Shown piece after piece: positions 26,828 through 38,694 of a DNA stretch of 64,000 bases. This DNA comes from Brevundimonas denitrificans (lineage in GTDB: Bacteria; Pseudomonadota; Alphaproteobacteria; Caulobacterales; Caulobacteraceae), in assembly GCF_030160755.1 (NCBI RefSeq), contig NZ_BSOY01000004.1:1-64000 (forward strand). Direction: 5' to 3'. The first letter of the stretch is position 1; each line of letters begins with the position of its first letter. Both the position numbers and the translations under genes were made by a program. Under the pieces are notes generated by a model, which searched no databases, was not told the origin of the DNA, and worked only from the letters and a program-made list of their open reading frames with translations.

Positions 26828-28456
26828 TCAGCGCGTCACGGCTCCCGGACCCGCCACGGCGGCGGCTTCCGGCGGCGCGACCGGGCCCGTTATGCCGCCG
26901 TCCGCGGGCAGCTGGACGGCGACCGCAGGGGGCGGCGGCGTGTAGTGAACGCCGACCCCCGGCCCCAGCGGCAGATCCAGTGCCACCCACAGCGCCACCA
27001 TGGACAGGCCTGCGATCAGGAAGGCGCCGGCGTAGGGCAGCATGGTCGACATCAGCGAGCCGAGGCCAAACCTCGGGTCCCAGCGCTGGGCGAAGGTCAG
27101 GATGAGGGGGAAGTAGCTCATCAGCGGGGTGGCGATGTTGGTCACCGAATCGCCCATGCGGTAGGCGGCCGTGGTCATCTCGGGGCTGATGCCCAGCAGC
27201 ATGAACATGGGCACGACAATCGGGGCGAGGGCCGACCATTTGGCCGAGGCCGAGCCGACGAACAGGTCGAAGAAGCAGGACACCAGGACGACGCTGATCA
27301 GCAGCAGGGGGGCGGGCATGTTGATCTGCCGCAACTGCTCGGCGGCGTTGATGGCCAGGATCGGCCCCAGCCCTGACCAGTTGAACATCGCCACGAAATG
27401 GGCGGCGAAAAAGACGAGCACGAGATAGGGGGCGAGCTGGACGATGCCTTCGCGCATCATGCGCACGAGATCCCGGTGGCTGGTCACGCTGCGCGATCCG
27501 ACGCCGAACGCCGCGCCGGACAGGAAGAAGGTCAGGGCGAAGAAGGCGGCCAGGGACTTGTAGAGCGGGTTGAACCGTTGCGCCGGCTCGGCTTCCGGAT
27601 CGATGAAGGGCGAGCCGGGCAGGGCGGTGATGAGCGCCCAGACGGCGATCATGGCGAGGATGGTCAGGCCGGCGAAGGCGAGGCCGCGTTTCTCGTCCGC
27701 GGTCACGACCTGCTTCTCGTCCGCCGTCGCGGCGGGCGCGTCCTTCGGAGTCCAGGGGCCAAGGCGGGGCTCGATGATCCGGTCGGTGATGAACCAGACG
27801 ATCGGGGTGAAGACCAGCACGACGCCGACGATGAAGAACCAGTTGCCGGCGATGTTCACGGAATAGGACGGATCGATCAGATGCGCCGCCGGCTCGGTGA
27901 TGCCGAGCAGCAATGCGTCCTGCGCGCCGGGAAAGAGATTGCCCGCATAGCCGCCCGACACCGCGGCGAAGCCGGCTGCCAGGCCCGCCAACGGATGCCG
28001 TCCGACGGCGGCGAAGATCACGGCGGCCAGCGGAATGACCACGACATAGGCTGCGTCCGAGGCGTGGTGCGAGACCATGCCGGTAATGACGATGACCGGC
28101 GTCAGAATCACCTTGGGGGCGTTCAGCAGGGCGGCGCGGATGGCGGTGGTGAAAAGGCCGCTGCGCTCGGCTACGGAGGCGCCGTAGATGATGGTGACCA
28201 CGATCCCCAGGGGCGGAAAGTCGGTCAGGGTCGAGGGCATGCCGATGATCAGCCGCTCGAGATTGGCGGGCGACAGCAGGCTGGCGGCTTCCAGCGTGTC
28301 GCCCGTCACCGGATTGACCGCGGACCAGCCCAGACCGGCCCCGACCAAGCTCAGGACGACCAGGCCGCCGATCAGCCAGAGGAACAGAAAGACGGGATCC
28401 GGCAGCTTGTTGCCAATGCGTTCGATGCCGTTCAGCACCCGGCTTCCAATGGTCAT
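26828..28456 (-). CDS. AbgT family transporter
   Basis: This 542-residue inner membrane protein has about eleven hydrophobic helices. Family landmarks include DPVFLFLWLIG near the N terminus, VVTIIYGASVAERSGL, VSHHASDAAYVVVIPL and a C-terminal DLFVGSASAKWSALAPI. AbgT proteins import p-aminobenzoyl-glutamate in E. coli, and some members have been reported to export sulfonamides. The specific substrate here is unknown. The last 35 residues are a Pro/Ala-rich tail not needed for the fold. Start ATG 28456; divergent from nuoA. Confidence 0.93.
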   Translation of the reverse strand: MTIGSRVLNGIERIGNKLPDPVFLFLWLIGGLVVLSLVGAGLGWSAVNPVTGDTLEAASLLSPANLERLIIGMPSTLTDFPPLGIVVTIIYGASVAERSGLFTTAIRAALLNAPKVILTPVIVITGMVSHHASDAAYVVVIPLAAVIFAAVGRHPLAGLAAGFAAVSGGYAGNLFPGAQDALLLGITEPAAHLIDPSYSVNIAGNWFFIVGVVLVFTPIVWFITDRIIEPRLGPWTPKDAPAATADEKQVVTADEKRGLAFAGLTILAMIAVWALITALPGSPFIDPEAEPAQRFNPLYKSLAAFFALTFFLSGAAFGVGSRSVTSHRDLVRMMREGIVQLAPYLVLVFFAAHFVAMFNWSGLGPILAINAAEQLRQINMPAPLLLISVVLVSCFFDLFVGSASAKWSALAPIVVPMFMLLGISPEMTTAAYRMGDSVTNIATPLMSYFPLILTFAQRWDPRFGLGSLMSTMLPYAGAFLIAGLSMVALWVALDLPLGPGVGVHYTPPPPAVAVQLPADGGITGPVAPPEAAAVAGPGAVTR

Positions 28457-28592
28457 GCGTCCCTCCCGGACGGTCTTCAGATCAGCCGGTCATAGGGCGG
28501 GAGGGGGCGTCGCGAGGCAAGGCGTCGGGCCTGCGACATGCTGTCCCCAAATCTGCGAACCATTCTCAAGAAAAACCTTTCGTCACATGGGT

Positions 28593-28621
28593 TTGAACGG
28601 GCGCGGTTCCAAGGCTAGAAA
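28593..28621 (+). promoter_or_regulatory. Putative sigma-70 promoter of the nuo operon
   Basis: TTGAAC (28593-28598) and TAGAAA (28616-28621) are separated by 17 bases, about 48 bases before the nuoA ATG. It lies in the 212-base divergent gap to the AbgT gene. Confidence 0.6.
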
Positions 28622-28668
28622 GCGCCGAATCCGCCCCTCCCTTTGACGGCGGACAAGGTCCCTTCCGG

Positions 28669-29046
28669 ATGAATGCATTCCTGCTCGAATATCTGCCGAT
28701 CGTGATCTTTCTCGGGATCGCGGCGGTTCTCGGCCTCGGCTTCATGCTGGCGGCCTGGGTCCTGGCCCCGAAGAACCCCGACTCCGAGAAACTGTCGGCC
28801 TATGAATGCGGCTTCAACGCCTTTGACGACGCGCGCATGAAGTTCGACGTGCGCTTCTATCTGGTGTCGATCCTGTTCATCATCTTCGACCTCGAGGTGG
28901 CCTTCCTGTTCCCGTGGGCGGTGTCGATGTTCGACCTGTCCCGCTCGGGCATGGTGTTCGCCTTCTGGTCGATGATGGTCTTCCTCGGCGTGCTGACCGT
29001 CGGTTTCATCTACGAATGGAAGAAGGGCGCGCTCGAATGGGAGTGA
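28669..29046 (+). CDS. nuoA: NADH-quinone oxidoreductase subunit A
   Basis: This 125-residue membrane subunit of complex I has three helices. [20 protein letters not shown] is the conserved loop near the quinone site, and the second helix reads [16 protein letters not shown]. It is the first gene of the nuo operon and its end overlaps nuoB. Confidence 0.97.
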   Translation: MNAFLLEYLPIVIFLGIAAVLGLGFMLAAWVLAPKNPDSEKLSAYECGFNAFDDARMKFDVRFYLVSILFIIFDLEVAFLFPWAVSMFDLSRSGMVFAFWSMMVFLGVLTVGFIYEWKKGALEWE

Positions 29047-29687
29047 CGACCAATACCGTCCCGCTGATCGGGGTCGGCAACCAGGGCGCTTCGCCCGTGG
29101 GGCCGGCGTCCTCGCGGCTGGCCACGCCGATGAGCACGACCATGTTCAACACCGGCGCCCGGTCGTCGGTGGAGGGCTATGATCCGGCCATCCACGACAA
29201 ATTCTTCGAGGCCGTGAACGCCGAACTGGGCGAGCGCGGCTTCATCACCACCTCGCTGGACGACGTCATCAACTGGGCCCGGACGGGCTCGCTGATGTGG
29301 ATGACCTTCGGTCTCGCCTGCTGCGCCGTCGAGATGATGCAGGCCTCGATGCCGCGCTTCGACATGGAGCGGTTCGGCATGGCCCCGCGCGCCAGCCCGC
29401 GCCAGTCGGACCTGATGATCGTGGCCGGCACCCTGACCAACAAGATGGCTCCGGCCCTGCGCAAGGTCTACGACCAGATGCCGGACCCGCGCTATGTGCT
29501 GTCCATGGGCAGCTGCGCCAACGGCGGCGGGTACTATCACTACAGTTACAGCGTCGTTCGCGGCTGCGACCGGGTCGTGCCGGTGGACGTCTATGTTCCC
29601 GGCTGTCCGCCGACGGCGGAGGCGCTGCTGTACGGGCTGCTTCAGCTGCAGAAGAAGATCCGCCGCACCGGGACGATCGACCGATGA
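29037..29687 (+). CDS. nuoB: NADH-quinone oxidoreductase subunit B
   Basis: This 216-residue subunit carries cluster N2, the last cluster before quinone. The ligands are visible in [17 protein letters not shown] and [12 protein letters not shown] chose ATG 29037; GTG 29043 would give a GTGA overlap with nuoA. The first 40 or so residues are a variable Gly/Ser/Pro-rich extension absent in shorter homologues (ATG 29131 is a third option). Confidence 0.96.
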   Translation: MGVTTNTVPLIGVGNQGASPVGPASSRLATPMSTTMFNTGARSSVEGYDPAIHDKFFEAVNAELGERGFITTSLDDVINWARTGSLMWMTFGLACCAVEMMQASMPRFDMERFGMAPRASPRQSDLMIVAGTLTNKMAPALRKVYDQMPDPRYVLSMGSCANGGGYYHYSYSVVRGCDRVVPVDVYVPGCPPTAEALLYGLLQLQKKIRRTGTIDR

Positions 29688-30304
29688 CCGCGCTGGCCCG
29701 TATCCAGGAGATGGAAACCGCCCTGACGCCGCTGGGCGCAGAGATGGTGGGCGCTCTGGGCGTCGAGGCGCAGGTGGCGTTCGGCGAACTGACGCTGATC
29801 ACCGACCGCGACAGCATCATCGAGGTGCTGACGGCGCTGAAGGAGCGGTTCGGCTTCCAGCAGCTGCTCGACATCTGCGGCGTCGACTTCCCGGACCGCG
29901 AGGAGCGGTTCGAGGTGGTCTATCATCTGCTGTCGATGACGCGGAACGCGCGCGTGCGGGTCAAGCTGACCACGGACGAGGTCCAGCCGGTGCCCAGCGC
30001 CGTGGACGTCTTCCCCTGCGCCGACTGGTTCGAGCGCGAGGCGTTCGACATGTACGGCATGCTGTTCTCGGGCCACCCCGACCTGCGCCGGCTGCTGACC
30101 GACTATGGCTTCCAGGGGCATCCGCTCCGCAAGGACTTCCCGATGACCGGGTATGTCGAAGTGCGTTACGACGAGGAGCAGAAGCGGGTTGTGTATGAAC
30201 CCGTCAAACTGACCCAGGAGTTCCGGAACTTTGATTTCCTGTCGCCCTGGGAAGGCGCCGAATATCCGGCGACCATCCTGCCCGGCGATGAGAAGGCGGG
30301 ATGA
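29684..30304 (+). CDS. nuoC: NADH-quinone oxidoreductase subunit C
   Basis: This 206-residue 30 kDa-type subunit of the peripheral arm is separate from NuoD, unlike the fused form in E. coli. Marks are [42 protein letters not shown] and the C-terminal [15 protein letters not shown] 29684 overlaps the nuoB stop (ATGA). Confidence 0.96.
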   Translation: MTALARIQEMETALTPLGAEMVGALGVEAQVAFGELTLITDRDSIIEVLTALKERFGFQQLLDICGVDFPDREERFEVVYHLLSMTRNARVRVKLTTDEVQPVPSAVDVFPCADWFEREAFDMYGMLFSGHPDLRRLLTDYGFQGHPLRKDFPMTGYVEVRYDEEQKRVVYEPVKLTQEFRNFDFLSPWEGAEYPATILPGDEKAG

Positions 30305-30307
30305 TCC

Positions 30308-30718
30308 ATGAAGATGAATCGCGCGGCCATCCGTTCAGCGTCGTCCTTCTTTCTGGTGACGTTTTCGACGGCCTTCCTGTTCACGCTCGGCGCGCGGCTG
30401 ACCGGCTGGTTCACGCGGGCGCCCGAGGTGGAGCCGGCGCAGCTGCAGTCGCTGGGCGTGGCCATCATGGTCGCCGTGGTCTGTCTGGCGGTCGGGGCGG
30501 GCATCCGTCGCCTGTCGGCCGGCGAGCTGCAGAGCGCGCTGCTGGGCGCTTCGGCGGTGCTGCTGTCGACGCCCTTGGCGCTGGCGGTGCTGACCGGCAA
30601 CTGGGAGCTTTCGACCGCCGCGGTCTCGGGCATGGGCGTGCTGACGCTGGCGCTCGGCTGGCTGGTGGCGCTGACCCGCAAGGGTCGTTTGCACGACGAG
30701 GATTCCGTTGATGGCTGA
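30308..30718 (+). CDS. Predicted membrane protein between nuoC and nuoD
   Basis: This 136-residue protein has a basic N terminus and about four hydrophobic helices (about 11-32, 45-62, 77-92, 105-122). It starts three bases after nuoC and overlaps nuoD by eight bases, so it is made together with complex I. I recognise no family. A role in complex I assembly is only a guess from position. Confidence 0.7.
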   Translation: MKMNRAAIRSASSFFLVTFSTAFLFTLGARLTGWFTRAPEVEPAQLQSLGVAIMVAVVCLAVGAGIRRLSAGELQSALLGASAVLLSTPLALAVLTGNWELSTAAVSGMGVLTLALGWLVALTRKGRLHDEDSVDG

Positions 30719-31970
30719 CGGCCACGCCCCCACGACGCCGATCGGCGCCACAGACATCTTCGACGACGGCCTGACCGACCACGCCCGGGCGCTGGACGAC
30801 CGGAAGTTCACGATCAATTTCGGCCCGCAACATCCGGCCGCGCACGGCGTGCTGCGTCTGGTGCTGGAGCTGGACGGCGAGCTGGTGACGCGCGTCGACC
30901 CGCACATCGGCCTGCTGCACCGCGGCACCGAAAAGCTGATGGAGGCCCGCACCTACCTCCAGAACGTGCCCTATCTGGATCGCCTCGACTATGTCGCGCC
31001 GATGAACCAGGAGCACGCCTTCTGCCTGGCCATCGAAAAGCTGCTGGGCGTGGACGTGCCATACCGGGCCCAGCTGATCCGGGTGCTGTATTCCGAGATC
31101 GGCCGCATCCTCTCGCACCTGCTGAACGTGACCACCCAGGCCATGGACGTCGGCGCCCTGACGCCGCCGCTGTGGGGCTTCGAGGAACGCGAGAAGCTGA
31201 TGGTGTTCTACGAGCGCGCCTCGGGCGCCCGTCTGCACGCCAACTATTTCCGGCCCGGCGGCGTCCATCAGGACCTGCCCAATGACCTGATCGACGACAT
31301 CGGCCGCTGGTGCCGCGAGTTCCCGGCGGCGCTGAAGGACATCGAGTCCCTCGTCACGGAGAACCGCATCTTCAAACAGCGCAACGTCGACATCGGCGTG
31401 GTGTCGAAACAGCAGGCGCTGGACTGGGGCTTCACCGGCGTGATGCTGCGCGGCTCGGACATTCCGTGGGACCTGCGCAAGTCGCAGCCCTACGAATGCT
31501 ACGCCGACCTCGAGTTCGACATCGCCGTCGGCAAGAACGGCGACTGCTGGGACCGCTATCTCTGCCGCATCGAGGAGATGAAGCAGTCGGTGCACATCAT
31601 GGAGCAGTGCATCCACAAGCTGCGCAACTGCCCCGGCGAGCCGGTGATGACCGAGAACAACAAGATCGTCCCGCCGCGGCGCGGTGAGATGAAGCGGTCG
31701 ATGGAAGCGCTCATCCACCACTTCAAACTCTACACCGAGGGCTTCCGCACGCCCGAGGGCGAAGTCTATGCGTCGGTCGAGGCGCCCAAGGGGGAGTTCG
31801 GCATCTATCTGGTCTCGGACGGCACCAACAAACCCTATCGGGTCAAGATTTCGGCGCCGGGCTTCCGCTCGCTGCAGGCCATGGACTGGATGAATCGCGG
31901 CCACATGCTGGCCGATGTGAGCGCCATCCTCGGCTCGCTCGACATCGTGTTCGGCGAGGTGGACCGATGA
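30711..31970 (+). CDS. nuoD: NADH-quinone oxidoreductase subunit D
   Basis: This 419-residue 49 kDa-type subunit forms the quinone pocket with Nuo[22 protein letters not shown] near residue 40 holds the conserved quinone-site His, and the C terminus ends IVFGEVDR as usual. ATG 30711 is preferred over an in-frame TTG just upstream. An acidic N-terminal extension of about 35 residues precedes the core. Confidence 0.97.
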   Translation: MADGHAPTTPIGATDIFDDGLTDHARALDDRKFTINFGPQHPAAHGVLRLVLELDGELVTRVDPHIGLLHRGTEKLMEARTYLQNVPYLDRLDYVAPMNQEHAFCLAIEKLLGVDVPYRAQLIRVLYSEIGRILSHLLNVTTQAMDVGALTPPLWGFEEREKLMVFYERASGARLHANYFRPGGVHQDLPNDLIDDIGRWCREFPAALKDIESLVTENRIFKQRNVDIGVVSKQQALDWGFTGVMLRGSDIPWDLRKSQPYECYADLEFDIAVGKNGDCWDRYLCRIEEMKQSVHIMEQCIHKLRNCPGEPVMTENNKIVPPRRGEMKRSMEALIHHFKLYTEGFRTPEGEVYASVEAPKGEFGIYLVSDGTNKPYRVKISAPGFRSLQAMDWMNRGHMLADVSAILGSLDIVFGEVDR

Positions 31971-32368
31971 GCGGCTTCGTCGTCGATCCGATTTTCACCC
32001 AGATGCAGGCGATCGCCTTCGCCGGCCTGCTGACCTTCGCTCTCGTCTTGCAGGTGGTGTTCTCACCGAAGCGGCGCGCGATCATGGGCGGGATGAAATT
32101 CGCCGTGGCCAGCGCCGTGGTCGCGGCCCCGGGGCTGGCGGGCGTGACGTTCGTGCGCGGCGCGTACCGTCTTGGCTATCTGGAAGAGGGGCGCGGCTTC
32201 TGGGAGGCCAATCTGCGTTCGCTCGTCTGGATGAGCGGCGCGATCTTCGCGGGCCAGATGGCCGTACGCTTTCTGCCGCCGATGTCGTGGCTGTCGCGTG
32301 ATCTGGGAAATGCCGGCCGCGCCGTGTGGAGCGAGCGCCTGGGCCGCTGGATGGGTAAGCAACAATGA
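31967..32368 (+). CDS. Uncharacterised protein between nuoD and nuoE
   Basis: This 133-residue protein has hydrophobic stretches at about 10-30 and 42-65 and a weaker one near 88-108, and an Arg-rich, probably cytoplasmic C terminus. ATG 31967 overlaps the nuoD stop and its stop overlaps the nuoE ATG (ATGA both times). No family recognised; its insertion in nuo suggests coexpression with complex I. Confidence 0.72.
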   Translation: MSGFVVDPIFTQMQAIAFAGLLTFALVLQVVFSPKRRAIMGGMKFAVASAVVAAPGLAGVTFVRGAYRLGYLEEGRGFWEANLRSLVWMSGAIFAGQMAVRFLPPMSWLSRDLGNAGRAVWSERLGRWMGKQQ

Positions 32369-33027
32369 GCGTGCGTCGTCTCGCCAAGGTACAGCCGGCC
32401 TCGTTCGCCTTTTCGAAGGCGACGAAGGCAAAATGTGATTGGTGGATCGCCAAATATCCGGCCGACCGTCGCCAGTCGGCGGTGATCCCGATCCTGTGGC
32501 TGGTGCAGAAACAGGAGGGCTGGTGCCCGGAGCCGGCGCTGCGCGCCATCGCCGAGCTGCTGGGCATGCCCTACATCCGGGTGCTGGAGGTCGCGACCTT
32601 CTACACGATGTTCATGCTGGAGCCGGTCGGCTCGGCCGCCCTGATCCAGGTCTGCGGCACCACGCCCTGCATGCTGCGCGGCGCGGGCGAGCTGATGGAT
32701 GTCTGCAAGAAGAAGATCGGTCCCAAGGACGTGTTGAGCGCCGACGGCCGCTTCACATGGCAGGAGGTCGAATGCCTCGGCGCCTGCGCCAATGCGCCGA
32801 TGGCCCAGATCAACGACTACTATTTCGAGGACCTGACCGCCGACAGCATGGCGCAGATCATCGACGACTTCGCCGCCGGCAAGAAGCCGAAGCCGGGCAG
32901 CCGCATCGGCCGCACCAGTTCGGAGCCGGAAGGCGGGGCGCTGACCCTGACCGATCCGAAACTCTATGACGGCTCGGCCGCGAAGAAGATCAAGAAGCTG
33001 CCGAACTCCGATCCGGTGACGGCATGA
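32365..33027 (+). CDS. nuoE: NADH-quinone oxidoreductase subunit E
   Basis: This 220-residue 24 kDa-type subunit binds a [2Fe-2S] cluster in the NADH module. The ligands lie in CGTTPC and ECLGACANAP. The N-terminal helical part PADRRQSAVIPILWLVQKQ is typical. A Lys-rich C-terminal tail after about residue 170 is longer than in E. coli. It overlaps the following small gene by four bases. Confidence 0.96.
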   Translation: MSVRRLAKVQPASFAFSKATKAKCDWWIAKYPADRRQSAVIPILWLVQKQEGWCPEPALRAIAELLGMPYIRVLEVATFYTMFMLEPVGSAALIQVCGTTPCMLRGAGELMDVCKKKIGPKDVLSADGRFTWQEVECLGACANAPMAQINDYYFEDLTADSMAQIIDDFAAGKKPKPGSRIGRTSSEPEGGALTLTDPKLYDGSAAKKIKKLPNSDPVTA

Positions 33028-33290
33028 CCCGGCCTGATCTGACCGACGACGCCAAGGTCGCGGCCTATCGCTCGGAGCTGCGGCTTGTCGGGCGCAGCCA
33101 GCGTCTGGCCGGATTCGCCCTGGTCGTCGGCGGGGCGATCGCCGTCTGGGCCGCGGGCTACGCCGGCGGCGCAGGGCCGATGGTGCAGTGGGGCGGCTAT
33201 GCGGCGCTGGCCCTGGGCTGGGCCCTGATGCTCGCCGCCATCTTCCTGCGCACCCGCTATCACCGCCAACGCATGCGGGAGACGAACTGA
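33024..33290 (+). CDS. Small membrane protein between nuoE and nuoF
   Basis: This 88-residue protein has an N-terminal polar segment and two membrane helices (about 29-45 and 56-74), ending in a basic RTRYHRQRMRETN tail. ATG 33024 overlaps the nuoE stop; nuoF starts three bases after its stop. No family recognised. Confidence 0.7.
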   Translation: MTRPDLTDDAKVAAYRSELRLVGRSQRLAGFALVVGGAIAVWAAGYAGGAGPMVQWGGYAALALGWALMLAAIFLRTRYHRQRMRETN

Positions 33291-33293
33291 ACC

Positions 33294-34607
<1,314 letters not shown>

Positions 34608-34609
34608 GG

Positions 34610-35086
34610 ATGCGCGCCGCCGCCGTCATCGTCGTAACCGCTCTGACCCTCGCCGCCTGCGGTGAGCGGGCCGAGAAGGCTGCGCCGACTTCGGCAGACG
34701 CCGCGCCGGTGGCGCCCGCCGCCTCCGCGCCCCCGGCCACGCCCGTCGCCCTGACCGACGCCGATCTGCGCCGCGTCTGCCGCGCCGGACTGGCGGCCAT
34801 TCACGGGCAGGACGAGGAGTCGATCACGATCGACGCGCTGAACGGCCCCATCGTAAACGTCTCCTGGCGGGCTCCGGTCGACGGCGGACGCCGGCGGGCC
34901 CAGTGCCGGGTCGACGGCGATCTGGTCGTCTGGAAACCCGCGGATCGCACCAGCCCCATAGACGACCGCTGGATGAACCAGGCCGGCGATCCGGTGACGC
35001 GCTTCGTGCTCGACGGCGAGCGGGTGACGATCACCCAGACCCTGCCTGACAGCGGTGCGGTTGCAGACGTTCAGGGGCAGGGCTGA
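34610..35086 (+). CDS. Predicted lipoprotein between nuoF and nuoG
   Basis: This 158-residue protein has a signal with lipobox LAAC (Cys17), a Pro/Ala-rich linker (about 20-45), and a small domain with two more Cys (in RRVCRAG and AQCRVDG) that may pair in the periplasm. The start is two bases after the nuoF stop; its stop overlaps the next gene. No assigned function. Confidence 0.75.
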   Translation: MRAAAVIVVTALTLAACGERAEKAAPTSADAAPVAPAASAPPATPVALTDADLRRVCRAGLAAIHGQDEESITIDALNGPIVNVSWRAPVDGGRRRAQCRVDGDLVVWKPADRTSPIDDRWMNQAGDPVTRFVLDGERVTITQTLPDSGAVADVQGQG

Positions 35087-35541
35087 TGCGCGGCAAGGTC
35101 CTCAGTTACGACGACTACACCGGTTCCGGCCTGATCAGCGGCGACGACGGCGTGCGCTACACCTTCACGCGCGGCGGCCTGATGGGCGGAGCGCGCGAGG
35201 CGTTTCCGGGCTCGACGGTCGATTTCGAGATCGCGAACGGCACAGCCGCCAACATCTACATCATCGGCGGCGCGCCGCTGAACCTGTCGGGCGACAAGAA
35301 CCGGATCGTGGCCGCCTTGCTGGCCTTCGTTCTCGGCGGGATCGGCATCCACAAATTCTATCTCGGCAAGACGACGGCCGGGGTGCTGATGCTGCTGGGC
35401 GGTACGGTCGGCTGGATCACCTTCGGCTTCGTTCCGGCGCTCGTCTATCTGATCGCCTTCATCGAATTCATCATCTACCTGCTCAAGACCGACGGCGACT
35501 TCCACCGCGACTATGTCGCGGGGAACAAGTCCTGGTTCTGA
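35086..35541 (+). CDS. TM2 domain protein with cold-shock-like N-terminal segment
   Basis: This 151-residue protein has an N-terminal segment (about 1-50) resembling the OB fold of cold-shock proteins (MRGKVLSYDDYTGSGLI, then VDFEI). A TM2 domain follows, with two membrane helices (about 72-88 and 97-133 region) around GIGIHKFYLGK, and a polar tail. TM2 proteins are widespread but poorly understood. It overlaps the preceding lipoprotein stop and lies 36 bases before nuoG. Confidence 0.85.
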   Translation: MRGKVLSYDDYTGSGLISGDDGVRYTFTRGGLMGGAREAFPGSTVDFEIANGTAANIYIIGGAPLNLSGDKNRIVAALLAFVLGGIGIHKFYLGKTTAGVLMLLGGTVGWITFGFVPALVYLIAFIEFIIYLLKTDGDFHRDYVAGNKSWF

Positions 35542-35577
35542 TCCGGTTCGCTTAGAGAAACGCAGAGGTCGCGGCGA

Positions 35578-37623
35578 ATGCCCATCGCGAAAGTCAACGG
35601 CGTAGAGGTCGAGTTCGAGCCCGGGATGACCGTGCTCCAGGTCGCCGAACGCGCCGGACAGGAGATTCCGCGCTTCTGCTATCATGAGCGGCTGTCGATC
35701 GCCGGCAACTGCCGCATGTGCCTGGTCGAGGTGAAGCCCGGACCGCCGAAGCCGCAGGCTTCGTGCGCCCTGCCGGCCGCCGAGGGGCAGGAGATCTTCA
35801 CCGACACGCCGATGGTCAAGAAGGCCCGCGAAGGGGTGATGGAGTTCCTGCTCATCAACCACCCGCTGGACTGCCCGATCTGCGACCAGGGCGGCGAGTG
35901 CGACCTGCAGGACCAGGCCATGGGCTATGGCCGCGACGGTTCCCGCTATGCGGAGAACAAGCGCGCGGTCGAAGAAAAGAACATGGGTCCGACCATCAAG
36001 ACCTTCATGACGCGGTGCATCCAGTGCACCCGCTGCGTGCGGTTCGTGACGGAGGTGGCGGGCGTGCCGGACATCGGCATGATCTCGCGCGGCGAGGACG
36101 CCGAGATCACCACCTATCTGGAGAAGGCGGTCGACAGCGAGCTGTCGGGCAATGTCAACGACCTGTGCCCCGTCGGCGCACTGACCCACCGGCCGTGGCA
36201 GTACCACTATCGTCCGTGGGAGCTGAAGAAGACCGAGACCATCGACGTCATGGACGCGCTGGGATCGAACATTCGCGCCGACGCCAAGGGCGCCGAGGTG
36301 ATGCGCATCCTGCCGCGCGTGAACGAGGGCATCAACGAGGAGTGGCTGTCCGACATCAGCCGCTACGCCGTCGACGGCCTGCAGCGCCAGCGGCTGGACA
36401 AGCCGTATGTGCGCGAGAACGGCAAGCTGCGCGCGGCGTCGTGGGACGAGGCCCTCGGCATTGTGGCGGCGAAACTGAACGCCGCGGCTGCGGACCGGAT
36501 CGGCGTCATCGCCGGCGACCTCCAGGACGCGGAATCGATGAAGGCGGCGCTGGACCTGTTCCGGGCGCTGGGATCGGCCAATACCGACTGCCGTCAGGAC
36601 GGCTCTGCGCTGGGTTACGGCCCGCGTGAGGGCTGGCTGTTCAACTCGGGCCTCGCGGGCGTCGAGAACGCCGACGCCGTGCTGATCGTGGGCGCCAATC
36701 CGCGCACCGAGGCGCCGTTGCTGAACACCCGCCTGCGCAAGGCCTGGCTGGCCGGCAAGACCGAGATCGGCCTGATCGGCGAACAGGCCGACCTGACCTA
36801 TGACTACAGCTGGCTCGGCGCCGGCTCGAAGACCCTGGCCAAGCTGCCCAAGGCGGCTATGGACTTCCTGACCAAGGCCGAGCGGCCGGCGATCATCGTC
36901 GGCGCGGGCGCCGTGTCGGGCTCCGATGGCGCGGCCGTGCTGAACGCGCTCGGCGCGCTGGCGAAGAAGGTCGGCGTGGTCGCGGATGGCTGGAACGGTT
37001 TCAACGTGCTGCACAGCGCGGCGTCGCGGGTAGCCGGTCTCGACATGGGCTTCGTCCCGGGCGAGGGCGGCAAGACGGCGGCCGAGATGGCGGCCAAGGG
37101 CGCGCTGGATGTGCTGTTCCTGCTCGGCGCCGACGAGATCGACCTGTCGAAGTCCGGCGCCTTCCGCGTCTATCTGGGCAGCCACGGCGACCGCGGGGCG
37201 CACGGCGCGGACGTGATCCTGCCGGGCGCGGCCTACACCGAGAAGTCGGGCCTGTACGTCAATACCGAGGGTCGCGTGCAGATGGCCGAACGGGTCGTCT
37301 TCCCCAAGGGACAGGCCAAGGAAGACTGGGCTGTGCTGCGCGCCCTGTCGGCCATGGTCGGCCACACCCTGCCGTACGACACGCTTGACGCCCTGCGTTC
37401 GAAACTGATGGCGGACCATCCGACGTTTGGACGGATCGACTACCTGCCGGCGCCGGCGTCGTTCGATGTCGGTTCGCTGGGCAGGAAGGGCGATCTGGGC
37501 GACGCCAGCTTCGTGTCGTCCGTGCGCAACCCCTATCTGAACAACCCGATCACGCGCGCCAGCGTGACCATGGCCGAGCTGTCCGCCCTGCGGATCGCCC
37601 CGGTCGCGATGGCGGCGGAGTAA
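35578..37623 (+). CDS. nuoG: NADH-quinone oxidoreductase subunit G
   Basis: This 681-residue, 75 kDa-type subunit has an N-terminal ferredoxin-like domain with CYHERLSIAGNCRMCLVE, then [4Fe-4S] ligands in CPICDQGGECDLQD and CIQCTRCVRF. A molybdopterin-oxidoreductase-like C-terminal domain follows and lacks an obvious cofactor site, as in other NuoG. It follows a GAGGTCG site near ATG 35578. Confidence 0.97.
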   Translation: MPIAKVNGVEVEFEPGMTVLQVAERAGQEIPRFCYHERLSIAGNCRMCLVEVKPGPPKPQASCALPAAEGQEIFTDTPMVKKAREGVMEFLLINHPLDCPICDQGGECDLQDQAMGYGRDGSRYAENKRAVEEKNMGPTIKTFMTRCIQCTRCVRFVTEVAGVPDIGMISRGEDAEITTYLEKAVDSELSGNVNDLCPVGALTHRPWQYHYRPWELKKTETIDVMDALGSNIRADAKGAEVMRILPRVNEGINEEWLSDISRYAVDGLQRQRLDKPYVRENGKLRAASWDEALGIVAAKLNAAAADRIGVIAGDLQDAESMKAALDLFRALGSANTDCRQDGSALGYGPREGWLFNSGLAGVENADAVLIVGANPRTEAPLLNTRLRKAWLAGKTEIGLIGEQADLTYDYSWLGAGSKTLAKLPKAAMDFLTKAERPAIIVGAGAVSGSDGAAVLNALGALAKKVGVVADGWNGFNVLHSAASRVAGLDMGFVPGEGGKTAAEMAAKGALDVLFLLGADEIDLSKSGAFRVYLGSHGDRGAHGADVILPGAAYTEKSGLYVNTEGRVQMAERVVFPKGQAKEDWAVLRALSAMVGHTLPYDTLDALRSKLMADHPTFGRIDYLPAPASFDVGSLGRKGDLGDASFVSSVRNPYLNNPITRASVTMAELSALRIAPVAMAAE

Positions 37624-37629
37624 GGCGCG

Positions 37630-38694
37630 ATGGACTTCTGGACCACTCCTCTCGGCTGGACCCTCGCCACCGCCGGCGGCATCCTGCTCGTCACCGTCGG
37701 CATCCTGATCTCGCTGGCCTTCCTGCTGCTGGCCGACCGGAAGATCTGGGCCGGCGTGCAGATGCGCAAGGGCCCGAACGTCGTCGGGCCGTTCGGCCTG
37801 CTGCAGTCGTTCGCTGACTTCTTCAAGTTCGTGCTGAAGGAAATCATCGTGCCGGCCGGGGCCGACAAGGTGGTCTTCCTGCTGGCGCCGTTGCTGACCT
37901 TCATCCTCGCCTTTATCGCCTGGGCGGCCATTCCGTTCGCGCCGGGCTGGGTCATCTCCGACCTCAATGTCGGCATCCTGTACATCTTCGCGATCAGTTC
38001 GCTGGGCGTGTACGGCATCATCATGGGCGGCTGGGCTTCGAACTCGAAGTATCCGTTCCTCGGCTCGCTGCGGTCGGCTGCGCAGATGGTGTCCTATGAG
38101 GTCTCCATCGGTCTGGTGATCATCAACGTCATCCTGCTGGCCGGGTCGATGAACCTGACCTCGATCGTGACCCAGCAGCAGGGCATGTTCTGGAACTGGT
38201 TCGCTTTCGGCGGCGGGGCCGGGACCTGGCCGACCATCGCGGTGATGTTCCCGATGGCCATCATCTTCTTCGTCTCGGCCCTGGCCGAGACCAACCGCCC
38301 GCCGTTCGACCTGCCCGAAGCGGAGTCCGAGCTCGTGGCCGGCTATCAGGTCGAATACAGCTCGACGCCCTACCTGCTCTTCATGATCGGCGAATACGCC
38401 AACATCGTCTTCATGTGCGCCATGATCACCCTGCTGTTCTTCGGCGGGTGGAATCCGGGCGTGCCGCAGGACTGGCTGGACGCCCTGCCGGGCTGGCTGG
38501 AGCAGGCGATCTATCTGGTCACCTTCTTCGGCAAGACCGTGTTCTGGTTCTGCATGATCGCCCTCGTGAAGGCCTTCGTGCCCCGCTACCGCTATGACCA
38601 GCTGATGCGTCTGGGCTGGAAGATCTTCCTGCCGACCTCGCTCGTCTGCGTCGTCGTAGTCGCCGCCTGGCGCGTGTTCGCGGTGGGTTCATGA
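37630..38694 (+). CDS. nuoH: NADH-quinone oxidoreductase subunit H
   Basis: This 354-residue membrane subunit has eight helices and helps form the quinone channel. Family motifs are ERK/DRK-like [23 protein letters not shown] and the loop [22 protein letters not shown] with its conserved acidic residues. Six bases separate it from nuoG; its stop overlaps a small lipoprotein gene. Confidence 0.97.
   Translation: MDFWTTPLGWTLATAGGILLVTVGILISLAFLLLADRKIWAGVQMRKGPNVVGPFGLLQSFADFFKFVLKEIIVPAGADKVVFLLAPLLTFILAFIAWAAIPFAPGWVISDLNVGILYIFAISSLGVYGIIMGGWASNSKYPFLGSLRSAAQMVSYEVSIGLVIINVILLAGSMNLTSIVTQQQGMFWNWFAFGGGAGTWPTIAVMFPMAIIFFVSALAETNRPPFDLPEAESELVAGYQVEYSSTPYLLFMIGEYANIVFMCAMITLLFFGGWNPGVPQDWLDALPGWLEQAIYLVTFFGKTVFWFCMIALVKAFVPRYRYDQLMRLGWKIFLPTSLVCVVVVAAWRVFAVGS

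Noticed and set aside
35071-37419. Minus-strand open frame of 782 codons opposite nuoG
   Set aside because: Same composition artefact; nuoG is unambiguous on the plus strand.
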